64,000 nucleotides of DNA, from assembly GCA_013433145.1 (NCBI GenBank), contig CM024186.1:2601001-2665000 (forward strand), read 5' to 3'. Source of the stretch: Ascaris suum (lineage: Eukaryota > Nematoda > Chromadorea > Rhabditida > Ascarididae). The notes under the pieces were generated by a model. It ran no database searches, was not told where the DNA came from, and was given only the letters and a program-made list of their open reading frames with translations. Shown piece by piece: positions 26,201 to 40,000 of this stretch (positions within the stretch are counted from its first letter, which is position 1; every line of letters begins with the position of its first letter). Position numbers and translations under genes: made by a program.

Positions 26201-29200
26201 TAAAGAGGCTCGCGGAGCGGATGAGCGCTTTGTTTCATCTCTTCAAAGAGAAACTTGTGAATGGATGCATAAGACGCAATGCAAAGATGGGAACGCCTTT
26301 CACCTCTCCTGTCTTCCAACGGTTACCCGGAGAGATATATTAGCTCTTCCGCGAGATGTATTACTCTCTCTTCGGAGCTCAAAGTGGATTTGACCGACGC
26401 CTCAAAAGCCGTTGGGGGGGGGGGGGGGGGGGGGGGGGCACTTCTACAACGCTACGCCTCACGAGACTTGCTCCCATGATATTTCATGCCCTCGATCGGA
26501 CTCTGCGGCGCTGGACTCCCAGCGACGTGGCCGCCCAGCTCTTCGCTCTCAAACCGCAAGCTCTTCAAGGATAGCTCGAGGCTACTCAACGGCACAGTGC
26601 TTCATCCGAACCGGCGCACTACAAGCCTCTCTCATACGAGTCGGTATCACAACCCCTCCCCGCTCTCCTCTCCTTTCCTGCAGATTGTCCTATAATCTGA
26701 ACACCACCTTAAAACTACTTCTCTTTTAGCTCATTCGGTGTCACAGAACACTTTACGACTCGCCCATATGCCCAATGCGGTTGTACGCCCACTACGCAGT
26801 CACATAATCTCACTTCTAGAGGCCTTAATCCCTGCATTAGATGTCAATGACCCAGGGAAAACATCAGTTGCCTTTGAGGTGAGCGGATGAATTTTCTTTC
26901 GAATACTTCAGAAGTGTGCGAAAATATTTACATTTCGATTGCCTTCGCTTGCAAGAAATTGAAGGCTTTCACCTTTGGGAAACTTGATTCAGAAATTGTC
27001 CAAAGGTAAATCAATATGATTATAGTATTATATTGCTAGAGGATATCATTTCCTTAAATAAGAATGTTACACAGAGAGGGCTGATAAGAATAATCCTCCA
27101 TCCAAATTGTAATACTATTTTCTATTTGTACTTGAATAAAAAGTGAAGAGCAATATGAAGTAGAAGTAAAGAGCAATCTTAAGTAAAAAGTAACGAGCAT
27201 ATCAAGTAAAAATTAAACAGCAATATTTTCTACACGTAGAAATAATCATTCGATCGCGTATTCTTTTGCTCTCTATCTAGTTATCACTGCCGGCGTCAAT
27301 GATACCCTCTGTTTTTCAAAAATTTTCAATGACGCGGTGAGCTGAAGTTGTTTCAGAGTATACAACGCCTCTTTTCATTGATAAAAATAGTCGATTGCTC
27401 GGCAGCTGTTGAAGTGCGAAACGATCTGTCGATGGAGGAGATCCATTTGTGTGAAGAGACTGCAAGAATCCCCGATATTGTCAATTCATTTGTTGATAAG
27501 TTAGTTGATTCGTTTGTATTAACTACAAATATAGACGAATGTTACAGGAGTATCAGACAACTTGGCAAGTAGATGAATACCACATAAGTGATCGGTGTCG
27601 TATATGATGGCTGACTAGGAAATAAGAGTTTACCTAAGCAGATAGCTTAAGGATTTTAGCGGTATATCTTAAGGACTCAAAGGAATTCTTTAATTCACCT
27701 CTATCTTCTTATGTGCAGTATTGACCTTTACCTAGCATTTTAGAGAGAAACTACTCCTGAAAAAAGTACACTTCCTGCTAAAGATATTGAATTTTCGAGA
27801 AAAGGCGCCTACAAAAAATCTTATACTCGTCTAAACTTTTGCATCTTGAAAACACCGTTAAATAAAAATCCTATAAGCCACGCTTAATCAGTACAGAATT
27901 TTACTGTGAGCTTCTATAGGTTATGTATATTACTTTATTTTAATATTATGTGGTAGAAAATCAGCAAATTTTTTCAAGACGAGCCCGCGAGTAGGATAAA
28001 GAGGGAGGGATTGCCGAGAAAGGAGGAGGAATAAGTGAAGAGAAATTTCGCGTCAAGTACAGTGAAATGGTTTCTTACTTGGCTGCGAAGGGACCCCACC
28101 TGATCATCGCCAACATAGGTAATGGCGGGGAACAAATAGCATTGAATCATTGCAAGTTTCATCATCCCTCAATAAAGGTGAAGGAAGGCTATGTTTAACT
28201 GATAAACAATCATCCCTATGAGTATGACTGTGAGGCAAATTTGAAGGATCCTTTCAATGGTTGAAATGTGTGCCGTATCGATACCGAAATCATCATCACT
28301 TCCAATGGGCTCGCTATCTGACGTTGAAGGAATCCTTCTCAACGAGGAAGAGATGCTTCTCAAGAAATGTACTATCAACGCGTTCAACGCACTACTCGAC
28401 AATTGCTCACTGCCGATTCTTACTGTCAGTGCTCGTCAAATCTTTTCAACCAATTTCACCAAAATTGCTCATTAGGGCGTCATAGAAAGTTTGATTAGGG
28501 CAATACGGATTGCTGATTCGTTACAAAATTCTTGAATATATATGCTTTACTTACTCTTGCAAGCAAGTGCTAATATTTTCAGCGTTTTTGCACTATCTTT
28601 CTGAGGGAAGATGAGGAAAATTTTCTGACCTGATGGAAAAAGCGAACTTATCTATTAAAAAAGACAAAGCTTTATTTTCTATAGGAATAAGGTTCCAACT
28701 TTTTCGCATTTTCATCATATTCCCTTTATCTTTTTTTTACTGAAAACCCTTTAGTGCCTTTAATAGATTTCATGAGAACTTCTCACTTAAAAAAAAATTC
28801 AAACAAAAGGAGAGAAACTCAACATTCCTCTAGTACTCTCCGTTCTTCTCCCTCTCCCCCATTCATTCCTCTAGTACCCCCCATCCACTGCAATGTCTGT
28901 TGCTCCCATACACCCTTTTTTTTAAGGTCTAGCGATGCCAAGTGACTACAAAAAAATTTTGAAGGCACTTTTCGTGACTGTTATTTCTTACATCGAAGAA
29001 TGTTGTTGATTTATAAAGTCATTTATTAAAATATTATGGTAATGTCATTTATTAAAATCTTATGGTAATATGTGGGTAGATATCCGCTCATATGTATCAT
29101 AGAATCAGTCTCACAAATATACCTCATTACCTGTTAATATTCGAAAAAGCGACTCGAAGACACAAATTATAAGTCTACCGCAGATGCATATTTCTTGCAT

Positions 29201-31022
29201 TTAATTCGAATTGCAAATTTAGCACTGAGAACGAAAAAGAAACTGCATATTCAATTTCAATGTTTGCGTATTTAATTCCATTCTTTGCAAATCCGATTTC
29301 AGTCTATTGTGGACAAGCTATATGATTTTGTAACACACAATATTTTTGACAATGTACTCGCCGTCAGCATTATCACTGGCCTTATCTATCAATGTATTTA
29401 TGTAAGTTGGCGGCTTTCTATAACAGTGTTATACCGATTACAATTCAGCACTTAAATCAAACTGAATATAAAATAAGTCACAATTTCTTACTTAAATCAA
29501 TCATTGCGATAAAAATTCGATGGTTATCCTATAGGCATTGAAAGCGATAATTATAGATCAACCATGAAATGTATATAGTTGGAAGCCGAAATGTATCTTG
29601 TGCTGTTCTACTTCAAATTGTGCCACAAAAGGAACAAAGGAAACTAAAATTAACAAAGAAAAAAAGCAATGCAAAAATAGCGCAAAAAAATAATTGCCAG
29701 AATATGGCAATCGAATATGAAAAAAAAAATGTAAAATCTTGATTGTTTTTTTTTTGCAGTCGAGTCCATTGTATGCGTTCCCAAAATTCTTGAAATATAT
29801 TATGAGAGAGCTTCCACCGCTTATCACTGGTTTGTTCTTCAGAACTTTTTCCTAACCTAGGCCGAATGAGTTTTCCATTTCACATGTTCCTTGATGAGAT
29901 TTCCGTTAAACTCTTGTCTTACAATAGACAAGTTGTCTTATAAACTTTAGCCGACACAAATATCAGTTGGTTGAAGTTGGCAGTAAATATAGGGATCGAA
30001 TTATGCATATCACCGTAAGGTTGACTCGTAGCCCTTGTACTTCAGGCAATAAGATTCGTCCGATAAAAATTCACAGTGTGCAAATGGACTATTGTTTTTA
30101 ATGCCTTACACATGCTTATTGCTTTAAATTAAGTAAAAATAGCTGCAAATAAAATAGTTGTACCATGATAACCTACAGTTCAGTAAGAATGATGTTTTTT
30201 ACTCGGACAACCACATTCCGTGATTTTGATTGCCAACGTAGACAGATGAAAATGAAGAGAGGTGTGCGCGACGCGTTAGGAATGAATACAATAAGATATG
30301 AAGAAGAGCGACAAGAACAAAAAGTAAAAAAGTTATGCCACAGAAGAATTGATATGCCAACGAAGTCTTACTACTAGTAGCTCTTACTGTTGAGTACTTT
30401 AGAGCAAACGAAGACAGCTTTGACGTTGGATGTAACAACGATGTGGTTCGTGAATCTTGCCTCGAGTCTCTTTGTCGCACCTGGAGAGTACACGATCAAA
30501 TTCAAGGACGAATGTCTCGAGCTTTACAAGATTCTTCTCTCATTTCGCTGCCGTCCTGCTTACTTGGTAAGAAATATTAATTGATGCATTTGAAGTAAGC
30601 GCCTCGGAATGGTGTCGAAGTAATGGAAATAGAGGAGGTGGCCAGTTCAAAATCTGGCCTTTATGGGTTTAAGGGCATAAACGAATGATTTGCTGAGGTT
30701 CATATTTCAGTCTTGGTGGGATCAGCTGTGGACCAATTCCACAACTGGACTACTGCATCGAAAGTCCAATATTTGATCAATGTTGAACCTATCTTCCAAT
30801 AAATTGCGTTATTGACCAAGCGATCATAGGAATTTAAATGATGACCTGCAATTTCTTTCAGAAGGTGTGCGAATCTCTTCCGTTTGTAATAGGCAATCTG
30901 GTATGTACATATGTCGATGAGGATGTATCAAAACGTGAACAGCTTAGCCTACCGCTCACTGATTATTTACCTATAAGAGTTAGTTAATCGGTGGATTTTT
31001 TTCAACATTCTTAAACCCTAAA

Positions 31023-31087
<65 letters not shown>

Positions 31088-34000
31088 AATGAGAAATATT
31101 GAAACAGCAGGAGTGTATCTCGTTTCGACTGATGATATGAAGATCCTTAGTATTGCAATTTTCCAATACGAATCCTCTTTCCTACAAAAAAAAACACTGT
31201 CACTATTGAAACCGTTTCCGCTTGCCATGTATCAGGTTGTCGATAGAAGTCGTTTGCTGTTTCTTTCCTCAATTCGGCTCTTCCCTCTCATAACATGTTA
31301 GCTGATACTTGCCAGTGTATCCCACTTTGAGATGATTACATAAATTGATATATAAGTTGCTATATAAGCTGCTTTCATACATAGGTTGTTACATTTATAA
31401 TCCTTACTGAATGGATGCGTAATGTGTATGGGGCGCCGATTATGATCAATTTTTAATTTTTATAGTCATGGATTATGTTGCTCTCATTAGGCAAACGTTT
31501 AGCGTAAGTATAGCGATGAAGTTTACAAACTGCAGAGGAAGAAGCTTAACGAAACGTAAATTTTAAATACATTTTGACAGTTTCTGAGCGGTGAATTCAG
31601 ATGTTTCTATATTTCTAATTTTTTATTAATGCCGATTTTAGTTTATTCTAAAAATTCTTTTATTTCAACAATAAGATATGAATTCGGTTTAGCTATGAGA
31701 AATGAAAATGTGGTCATTTTTTGTTTCAGTTTTGGGCTAAAAATGTAACGAAACATGAAGTACAATTGACGTGGCATATTCCATCTCAAGATGAAATTGA
31801 CTTAGCAAAAGAATTGGTTCACCTGTTTTTGATCAAAGAGATCGAGAAACTCTGTAAACCACAACTGATCAAAAAGTAAGCAAGCTGATTTGTGAACATT
31901 TTTTTCATTACTCTTATTCTTCTAAAGCAATGAAGTTCATTTGTGTCATAGGCGCTTCTTTAGAGTTCTTCATAGAAAGTGGCGGAAATGGCAGAGAAAT
32001 TCTCAATCCGTACGGTGAAAACCTGGTAGAGAAATTTTTCGAGAAAAAATCACTGTTATTTCAAAAACAACAAGAATTTAAAGGTGTTACAAAAACTGCA
32101 GCTTACTATGCTTACCAGTTGTTCCGTCCGCACAGATAACTTCAAAATTTATTGATCTCTTATGGACCTTTTTTCAAAAATTTTCACATCCTTTGGTCTC
32201 TCCACTCAAATCGGCATATGACATTGAGATATAGCATTTCACGGGGCTCGTTCATATTGAACATACGCTTATGCATCTATACAATATGCATTATCCTTCA
32301 ATAACCTCGTTGACAATATTGATTACATTTATAGAGAAGGAGTAATTCGATCATTGGCAATTTTGGAATCGTCGTTTATTGCCGTCTCCGAGCTGCTCCC
32401 ACCATTATGTGGTGAACCAATTAAAGTAGTCGAAACGGATGTACCTATGAAACCTCTTCAATATCGAACATCCGTACGTGAAATTAAGCGTGAGTATTTT
32501 TTTGTGCCGATATTATTATTTTAAAATTTGTTTATTTGCTCATCTATACAATTTTACAATTCGCAATATATATGAGAATTTAAGGCTTGTGAAGTACTCA
32601 AGAGTAAGTTAGGAGTATGTGGAGTATGTGGCGTTGATGGATTTTTTGATAGTATGATGAGTAAGTGAACTTCGACAGTGGATGAAGCTCCAGCAACTTT
32701 ATTCTGTTAGGCTTGTATTTAGAGATTTCTGGCTGCAACCAAGGTATTCAGGAAGTAGTTGATTCGATACCAGCCACAGTTTGCACAGATGGAGTTTTTG
32801 AAGCATCAATTTGCTGGTTTCGTATTTATGTTTCTGATGTAGTTGGTTGTGTAGTTGCATACAACATTATGGTTAGTGAGAGAGTAATATATAATATGCA
32901 CGTATATTATGCCCACTGTGCACACGTAAAAATATGCTGATTTTTTTTTCCACTTCAATTCTTATCCCTCATAGCCTTAGCTCATTATCGAGCGTGTTTT
33001 AGTTTCTTCCGAAAGGTCACTGAAAAGTCGCTTTTTTTGTTAAGGATAGTCATTTGCATATGGATGGCATCAGGAGGTCACAATACATTATATGTTTCCA
33101 TTCTTCATGTTTATTTCATTCAACTGAGGGGAATTTCAAATGAAAATTGAAAGCTTTAGCTCATTTCCGGATGTGGAACCAGGATTCTTGACGAAACAGT
33201 AAAAGTAAGAGCATTATTTAGCGTTTACCTTGGATGGTCGAAATATTCGTCAGCTGATGGTAGAATGTCTCCATGAAATTGTCGACTTTCTTTTGGTTAT
33301 GCAAGTGGATGATACTAAACCATATATGGCGATTTGTTCGCTCTACTCTCTCATTGTCTTCTGCAACGCTTCTACACCGGTATGTTATATAGTAATCGAT
33401 CCTTAGCCTATAAAATTAATGTTAGTTGAGCATAAATTTTGTATAGGCTTTCTAGGCTTACACCTCTTATAAAAAAACTTTTGAATGAAAAATTTCGATT
33501 TTATGAACTAGAAGTAAATGGATCAAGGCTGATGCAAGTATTACACCCGCTAGCAATGCTTGTTCATTTGATCTTCATTAGGTATGATAAAATAAAAAAT
33601 TTCAGGCATTATACGAGCAATGTTTAGCGCAATTTGTTGCAATGCGAGAGGTCTATTCCGATCCATTACGTGGTAAAAAAGTCAACATATACGATGTGGT
33701 ACGCAATTGTCTCAGCTTGCTTCACAGGGTTAGCATTGCTCATTTCCATAGAAAACTTTCATTCTTTTTTCTTCGCTCAAATCAGCGTCAGATTCTTCGT
33801 TGCCGTCGTTTTTTTTTTTTGGGAACAGTATCATGAATTTAAAATGAATTTGACGTGAATTTATCGTGAATTTGTCATGAATTATTTGTGAACTTTAGCA
33901 ACGTCTCGTACTCGCACAAACTCAACGTGTCAGTTTCAATAAATCGCATCTATTAGTGATGAAGGATCTCGTTCGACTTGCAACTAGCCCCTATGAAATT

Positions 34001-37000
34001 GTATGTTCTATTATTATGCGATTACTGTAGATGACTTAGCCAAGAACAAATTTTATTGGATTGTCTTTACAAAAGTTTTCAACTTCGATGTTAACTCATA
34101 TTAAACTTTCTTGAGTTCATTTGAATTTTTTCATTATTGCTTATTGCGATCACTAAGTTCACATCACTTCCGGTCGCTTTGCGCCATTAGCTACTGCAAG
34201 AAAAGTTTAGTCTGTTTTAATTTTTTTCCGAAGGAACTGAAATGTTGAGGTTTTGGCTGATGATTGGACTTCATAAATAACACAAACGCTATAAACTTGA
34301 ACATCTGATAGAAGAAGAATCTCAGGACTATCCCAGAAACTTTTCCATGTAAAGTTTAGGTTTGGATAGTTCATACCTATTTTTGTCGATCCAATAAACA
34401 TTGGAGAGAAAAGTTGTCTTTTAATTTAGCAATTATTCATTCATATATCTCCTGCAAAAGACGACATCCTTTCTAGAGATGGAGCTTGCACTGAAATTTT
34501 TTCAAATACTCATCCAGTCCTTTTTTGCACTGATCTATGAAAACAGGTAGAGTTCAAAGTTCATGTTCCTCTTCGATTTTATTCTCTTCAATTGTGTCAT
34601 TTATTCGTCCTTATTTTAATTATTCTCATATTCTTTGAGGTGCGTCGAGCGGCAGGCGTTGTACTATCAAGTTTTTTCCAAACATTTCAACTTTCATATG
34701 TACTGCTTATCGAAGATGTTCTTAAGTTTATGGATCCAGCGGCAAAGAATGTCACCGAAGAGGACTTCAAGGTACTTTATAGCATAGTGGAGTTTTTACT
34801 TTTTATTCGTTGTACTTTACAACAGTTGATTGTATAGCAGATCAACACTCGTGGTGATCTTCGAGATGGTGTCATTGGGCTCTTTTAAGCAATCATGGGG
34901 TGCAATGATGGAAGAAAGAGGAGGAACTGAATTTAATTAAAACTTGTAGTTGCAAGGGAATATAAGTATGAGTCATCACAAACGAGTTGCAATTTTATCT
35001 ATCACGAGTACTTCTGGGATTATCATCCTTTTCAAAGCGTCACGAGGAGGAGCGAGACGATATAAACTTTGGGGACTTTGGTTCATCTTTCTCAAGTTAT
35101 GCCCGAATAATATATGATTGTTTTGTGCTGTAATGTTTTGTGCTTAACTGGCCTAAAATTTGACACGTCTTATTGTAGCCGCTCATAATTAATGTTTTTT
35201 GTAATTCGCGATGGAAGTTGTACGATAGTGGAAAGCCCTTAAAAGCTTATACGAGAGAATATTTCAGTCATCCGTAATAATGCTATCACAACAAACATAA
35301 TCTTTTCGTCGTCTCCTAAAAATCCATTCTTATCTTGTGAAAATCTTCTGAATATTAAATGCAAAACCAATAGAGCGATTGTTTCAGAAATATGCAAATG
35401 TCCCTATTCATCGACGGAAGGAATTCTTCTTATTAATGCTTGCCATATGTCATCGTAACCATAACAACGTTGCAATTTGTGATTTTTTTTTTAATTTGTA
35501 TAGATTATAATAACTGTAACTATAATGCAGAAATAATGAAACAGTAATTTGTATAGATGCATGCGAATGTTTTATAGGGTTTGAAAGTACTTTAGCGTTG
35601 ATTATTTATAAAGTTGTCACTTTTCTTGTTTTAAATTTTCCGATATTTTTCGTGCTCGTTTAGGGCGCTTTGCAATTGCTATGCACAGGACAATTTTTTA
35701 TTGAACGTGATTGGCCAACATTGAATCGAATTTTGCCTGAGTTGGTTAAGGCGAATTATGCCGATAAACCGGACATAATTGAGATGCAAAAAGCGATTGA
35801 AGTATTGGCTGTCGCCGGTTGGAAATGGATGCCTATCACAGTTGGAGTAAGCTCGACTTTTTATTTACTTAACTTTTGATTCAAAGTCAAGGTAAAGCTT
35901 TCATCAGAAAGAATGAAGAAAATTTTTCGCTACAAGGAGACGATTTTTATTTACCGCTGTAAATTTTTACCTATTAAAATGGCAAGTTTTCCACAGTTCC
36001 CTCATGGCAAAACAAATTTTGCTAGCACTTTTGCTATGAATGAGCGTATATGAATGCAAAGAGGAAGTGAATACTTTGTAATTTATAATCATTGTGGTTG
36101 GTTCTAGAAAAAAAAAAAATGTTGAAAATTCCAGGAACTGTAGTAGTGAATGGTGAATGCCACGGACTGGATTTTTGCTTTTCCTCGAAACGTAGAAAAT
36201 TCAAAGAATATTGAACCTTAATTTTTATATTAGTTAATGCTTCATCAGGTTTTTTTAGCAGAATATTTTGATATTTCAGTGGAACCGCCATTTACAGGTT
36301 TCAAAAGAATTGGTCAATTTGGCTAAGGATTTTTGGGACATCTCAAAAGCGACAATTAAACCCGAATATGCGGCAATATCGGCCGATCGTGAGTCGAAAG
36401 CAATCGCCAAACAAACTGAGCGATCCACGAGGAATGAAAAGTAAAATTTTGTTTATTTCTATTCTTAGTGAAAAATAACTTTTTATTTCTTTAGTTATTT
36501 TTGGAGACTGAAGTCAGTTAGTGAACGTGCCTAGACTAACCAGAGAAAGGTTTATTTGCGTTTTGGCTAAAAAAAATGGCAGACTGTTGCGAACGCTCGA
36601 CCTTTTTGCATATTGAATGATCGCTTTCCCACTGAGCTCTTCTGAACGATTTCAATGGCCATTATTTTGCGGTAAAAATCCCGTCAGTCCTCACTTACGC
36701 ATAAAGCAAACTAAAATTGATGGAATCTGATCAAAAATAATGACCAGCGAAAGGATCAGCAGCAGATCAGTGGTGAAGTATTCGCCTTGAAAACGAAAGG
36801 TCGCCGTTTTGCACCCGTGAGCGAAGCAATGTTTTAATCCTTTACTAAACAATGGTTATTATCTCAACCATGAATTTGTTGAGTATTATTTACTCCATTA
36901 AACTACCATTAAATCTAATAAAGTGATATTTTTACTATTATCATGTTAAATGAACCTCGTTAATTAGTATAATCACGCCTTCTCACGTTGATAAAATGCC

Positions 37001-40000
37001 ATAGATAATAGGCTCATCAAAACGAATGCGGTATTTATGAGTTCTTATGGAATCATCATAGATGACCACGATGAGTTTCGCTTTTGATTCGTTCTTTTCA
37101 CTTTCTAATAATGCTGAACAATTACTGGTGATACTCGTTGTTGCCAGCGTTCGATTTTGAAACCAACTGTAATCAGAAGCCGCTCGAAAAACGCTTTTCT
37201 TAGAGCATTTCGACTTCACCTGTTATGAAAACGATTAGAATAGGATCAAAACATTAGCAGCAAGGTGCATCACCAGCGATTATCTATCTTGATTTCGAGA
37301 CGATAGGGTAGTAAAGCTTATTAGCAGTTGTTCAGCTTTCTGGGGCGCTGATTTTGGGACTGCAATTTCTGTAACCAGAGATATTAGCTAGGATACATAT
37401 AGCAATGATTCAAGCAATTGACAGCTTTTGCGATTTGCTAATACCAGCATTTAGGATGAAATACAAAATTAGATGGTTTAATAAGCCCATTCATCAGCTA
37501 GCGATTCTGAAACTTCCGATTCGATCTCTCTTCCACCGAACAGTCTTGTTTTGCAATATTTAGATTTTGATATTTTGATGGATTATTGATAAATTTGAGC
37601 TGTCACCTCTCAAGTCTCAAAATTGTGCGCATATTACTGGGTCCAAAAGAAACAACTTATTAACTTGATTATAGATTGTACGATGGGCTCATGAAAACGT
37701 TAGTGCAACTTTGCGCTGAACCATTGCATTGGAGACAATTGCGCTTGGCTGGTTTTCTACTCAATCATATGTTGGTTCGAAGAACAACACCTGATGCTAT
37801 CAGAGTATTTCGCTTTGATTTTTTTCAAATATTGTGTGTAGATTAATATTTTATTCACAGCGCTAATTAGGAATACATTTAAAAATATTGCATTGTTGTT
37901 AGATGGCCTGAGGTCGTTTTCTATTACATTGTCTCCTCGAGGTTTTAAATGAGTGCAATCGAGAAATTATTTAATTTTGCTTTTGATTGTACCACAATGA
38001 ACGGTAGAAATAGTGTCTTAGCTAAAGCGAAAGCTTCGAGGAACTTCTTGCAGGTGAGGTATTTGGGGGATGGGGAGGAGGGGGGAAGATTGAAGCACAT
38101 GTTACGGGAACTAGCGCAAGACATGATGACCTAAGCTTAGGAAGTATGCTATTCCAAGCGCTAAATCTGCAAGAGCAACCCGCCTTTACCCCTGTCAATT
38201 ATGCCAACAACGTGGAAATCGGTGTGAAAGAAAACGAACCAACTCAGGAGGGGGAGTCATGGATCTAAAGGATAAAATTGTAGCTTCGAAGTGGGCATTC
38301 ATGCAAGTCGTTTTTAAAGCTAGGACGACATTTCTGAGGTTATTCCAAGGCGAACTCGTTGTGGATCATGCAATAAAAATATTTCGAGAAGATTTATTCT
38401 CCTTCAACTCCATATCCTTATATGTCCTTATATAAACATATTCTTTGCGTATAAATCCTCATAAAAAGCTGCAACAATCTGCGTACACTGATGTTTACGA
38501 TGTGTTTGAAATTCACTGTCTATTTCATCAGTACTCTGATCTAGATGCTTCAAATCATAACCCACATTTACCTGCTAATTAAGACAATCGCATGCGATCG
38601 AAATTCACGTTCTTACAAATTTTAGATGACCTGTGCTTTTGCAATATCTCTGCAGCTGGTAGATCCGATGATGATTGAGATGGTTGTCCACAGTCATAAC
38701 TTCCGTACTGATTTCATATATTAATTTTGAGGTGTTCTTGCGTATGCTAGTGGACGAGCAAATAGAGATGAGAGAAATCGCAATGAAAGCATTACCTGAG
38801 TGGATGAAATCATCGAAGCCGAAAGCAATCAAGATCGAATATAAACCTGAACAGGTACGCAACTCTTTCCAACAGTTCTATTAAATCAGATGATTTGACC
38901 GCAATAACTGCGTGATCGCACATCGGCCATATTGTAACAATTCCGTTAGCCGAATCGTTTTCTGTTGGAAAAGAATTGATAGCTCACATCGAAAGTTCAA
39001 AACTGTGACGTTTTTAAATACTAATGCTGCCGTCGAGTTCACCGCTCACACTAATTAGAACCTTACTAGTGAACTTCCTGAACTACTTCACGAACGACTT
39101 CCTGAGCTCGTCTAACTGTATCTCCCCATCGCTTCCTTCACCTCCCTCCTCTGTAATCATCCGTTGACCAGCAGAAGGCAGTTAATCGTGGTGTAATCCT
39201 TCTCGTTTTTAGCTTTCTTGTTGGATTTGTGAGGCATTGATTTATACAACCAATACGATTGATAAAAAATAGCGTGTAATACGGCGGCCACAACTCGTTG
39301 TGAATTGCAAAACATCACTCACATAAAATTCGAGCATTCAATCTTCGAAATTCTAATATTCTCTTTGCAGAATATACGAGAACGTTGGAGATTTTCGTCA
39401 ATCATTTTGTTGATTTTCATTTTTTTTTTGCAATTTTGCAAAATAATGGACTGAAATTTTGTACTTTTATATCAACAAATATTCGAAAGATTCTAAGTCT
39501 TACGGGGTTTCATCGAAAGTTCCACATGTGAGGAGTGATTTTAACATCAAATAAACAATGTTCTGATAAATTCCTAATGATCGCTCGTTGACTTTGATAA
39601 TATCAGCTTTCAAATGTTCGCGTTGATCGTGTTCTGAAGTGTTTTGAATACGACAATAATCTCGTAAATTTTCCTTCAGTTTCCTCAATTACGTCTAAAT
39701 TGTTCCACTAATTAGAGCATTTAAGGACATTATCAACAAAACAAGGTATTGGTGTATTAGCCTTTCCTCTATCCGATTTTTAGGCTCACTCCGGAGCTAA
39801 ATTTACCCCAACTCGGCCATTACTCAAGTTTTTATGTCCCTCTAACAATCTGGATTATTTAGATGTTTTTTAGGAGAAGCGAATATCTAATTATTTACAA
39901 TTTTGGCGATTTCAGTTGCCGAATCGAGGCGCAGGTTCAAGTTTTCCAAAGGATTATGGCTTATTGAAGGATAATCAACGTTTAGCTTATAATGGAATGT

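Noticed and set aside
30641..30660. Short hairpin GGCCAG … CTGGCC with TTCAAAAT loop, T-arm-like
   Set aside because: Only a 6-bp stem, with no tRNA body around it.
31950..32139. Open frame with EFFIESGGNGREILNP and a CTTTAG acceptor
   Set aside because: PSME4 exons at 31,730–31,875 and 32,335–32,489 join directly in phase and in alignment. This frame ends in a stop without a donor.
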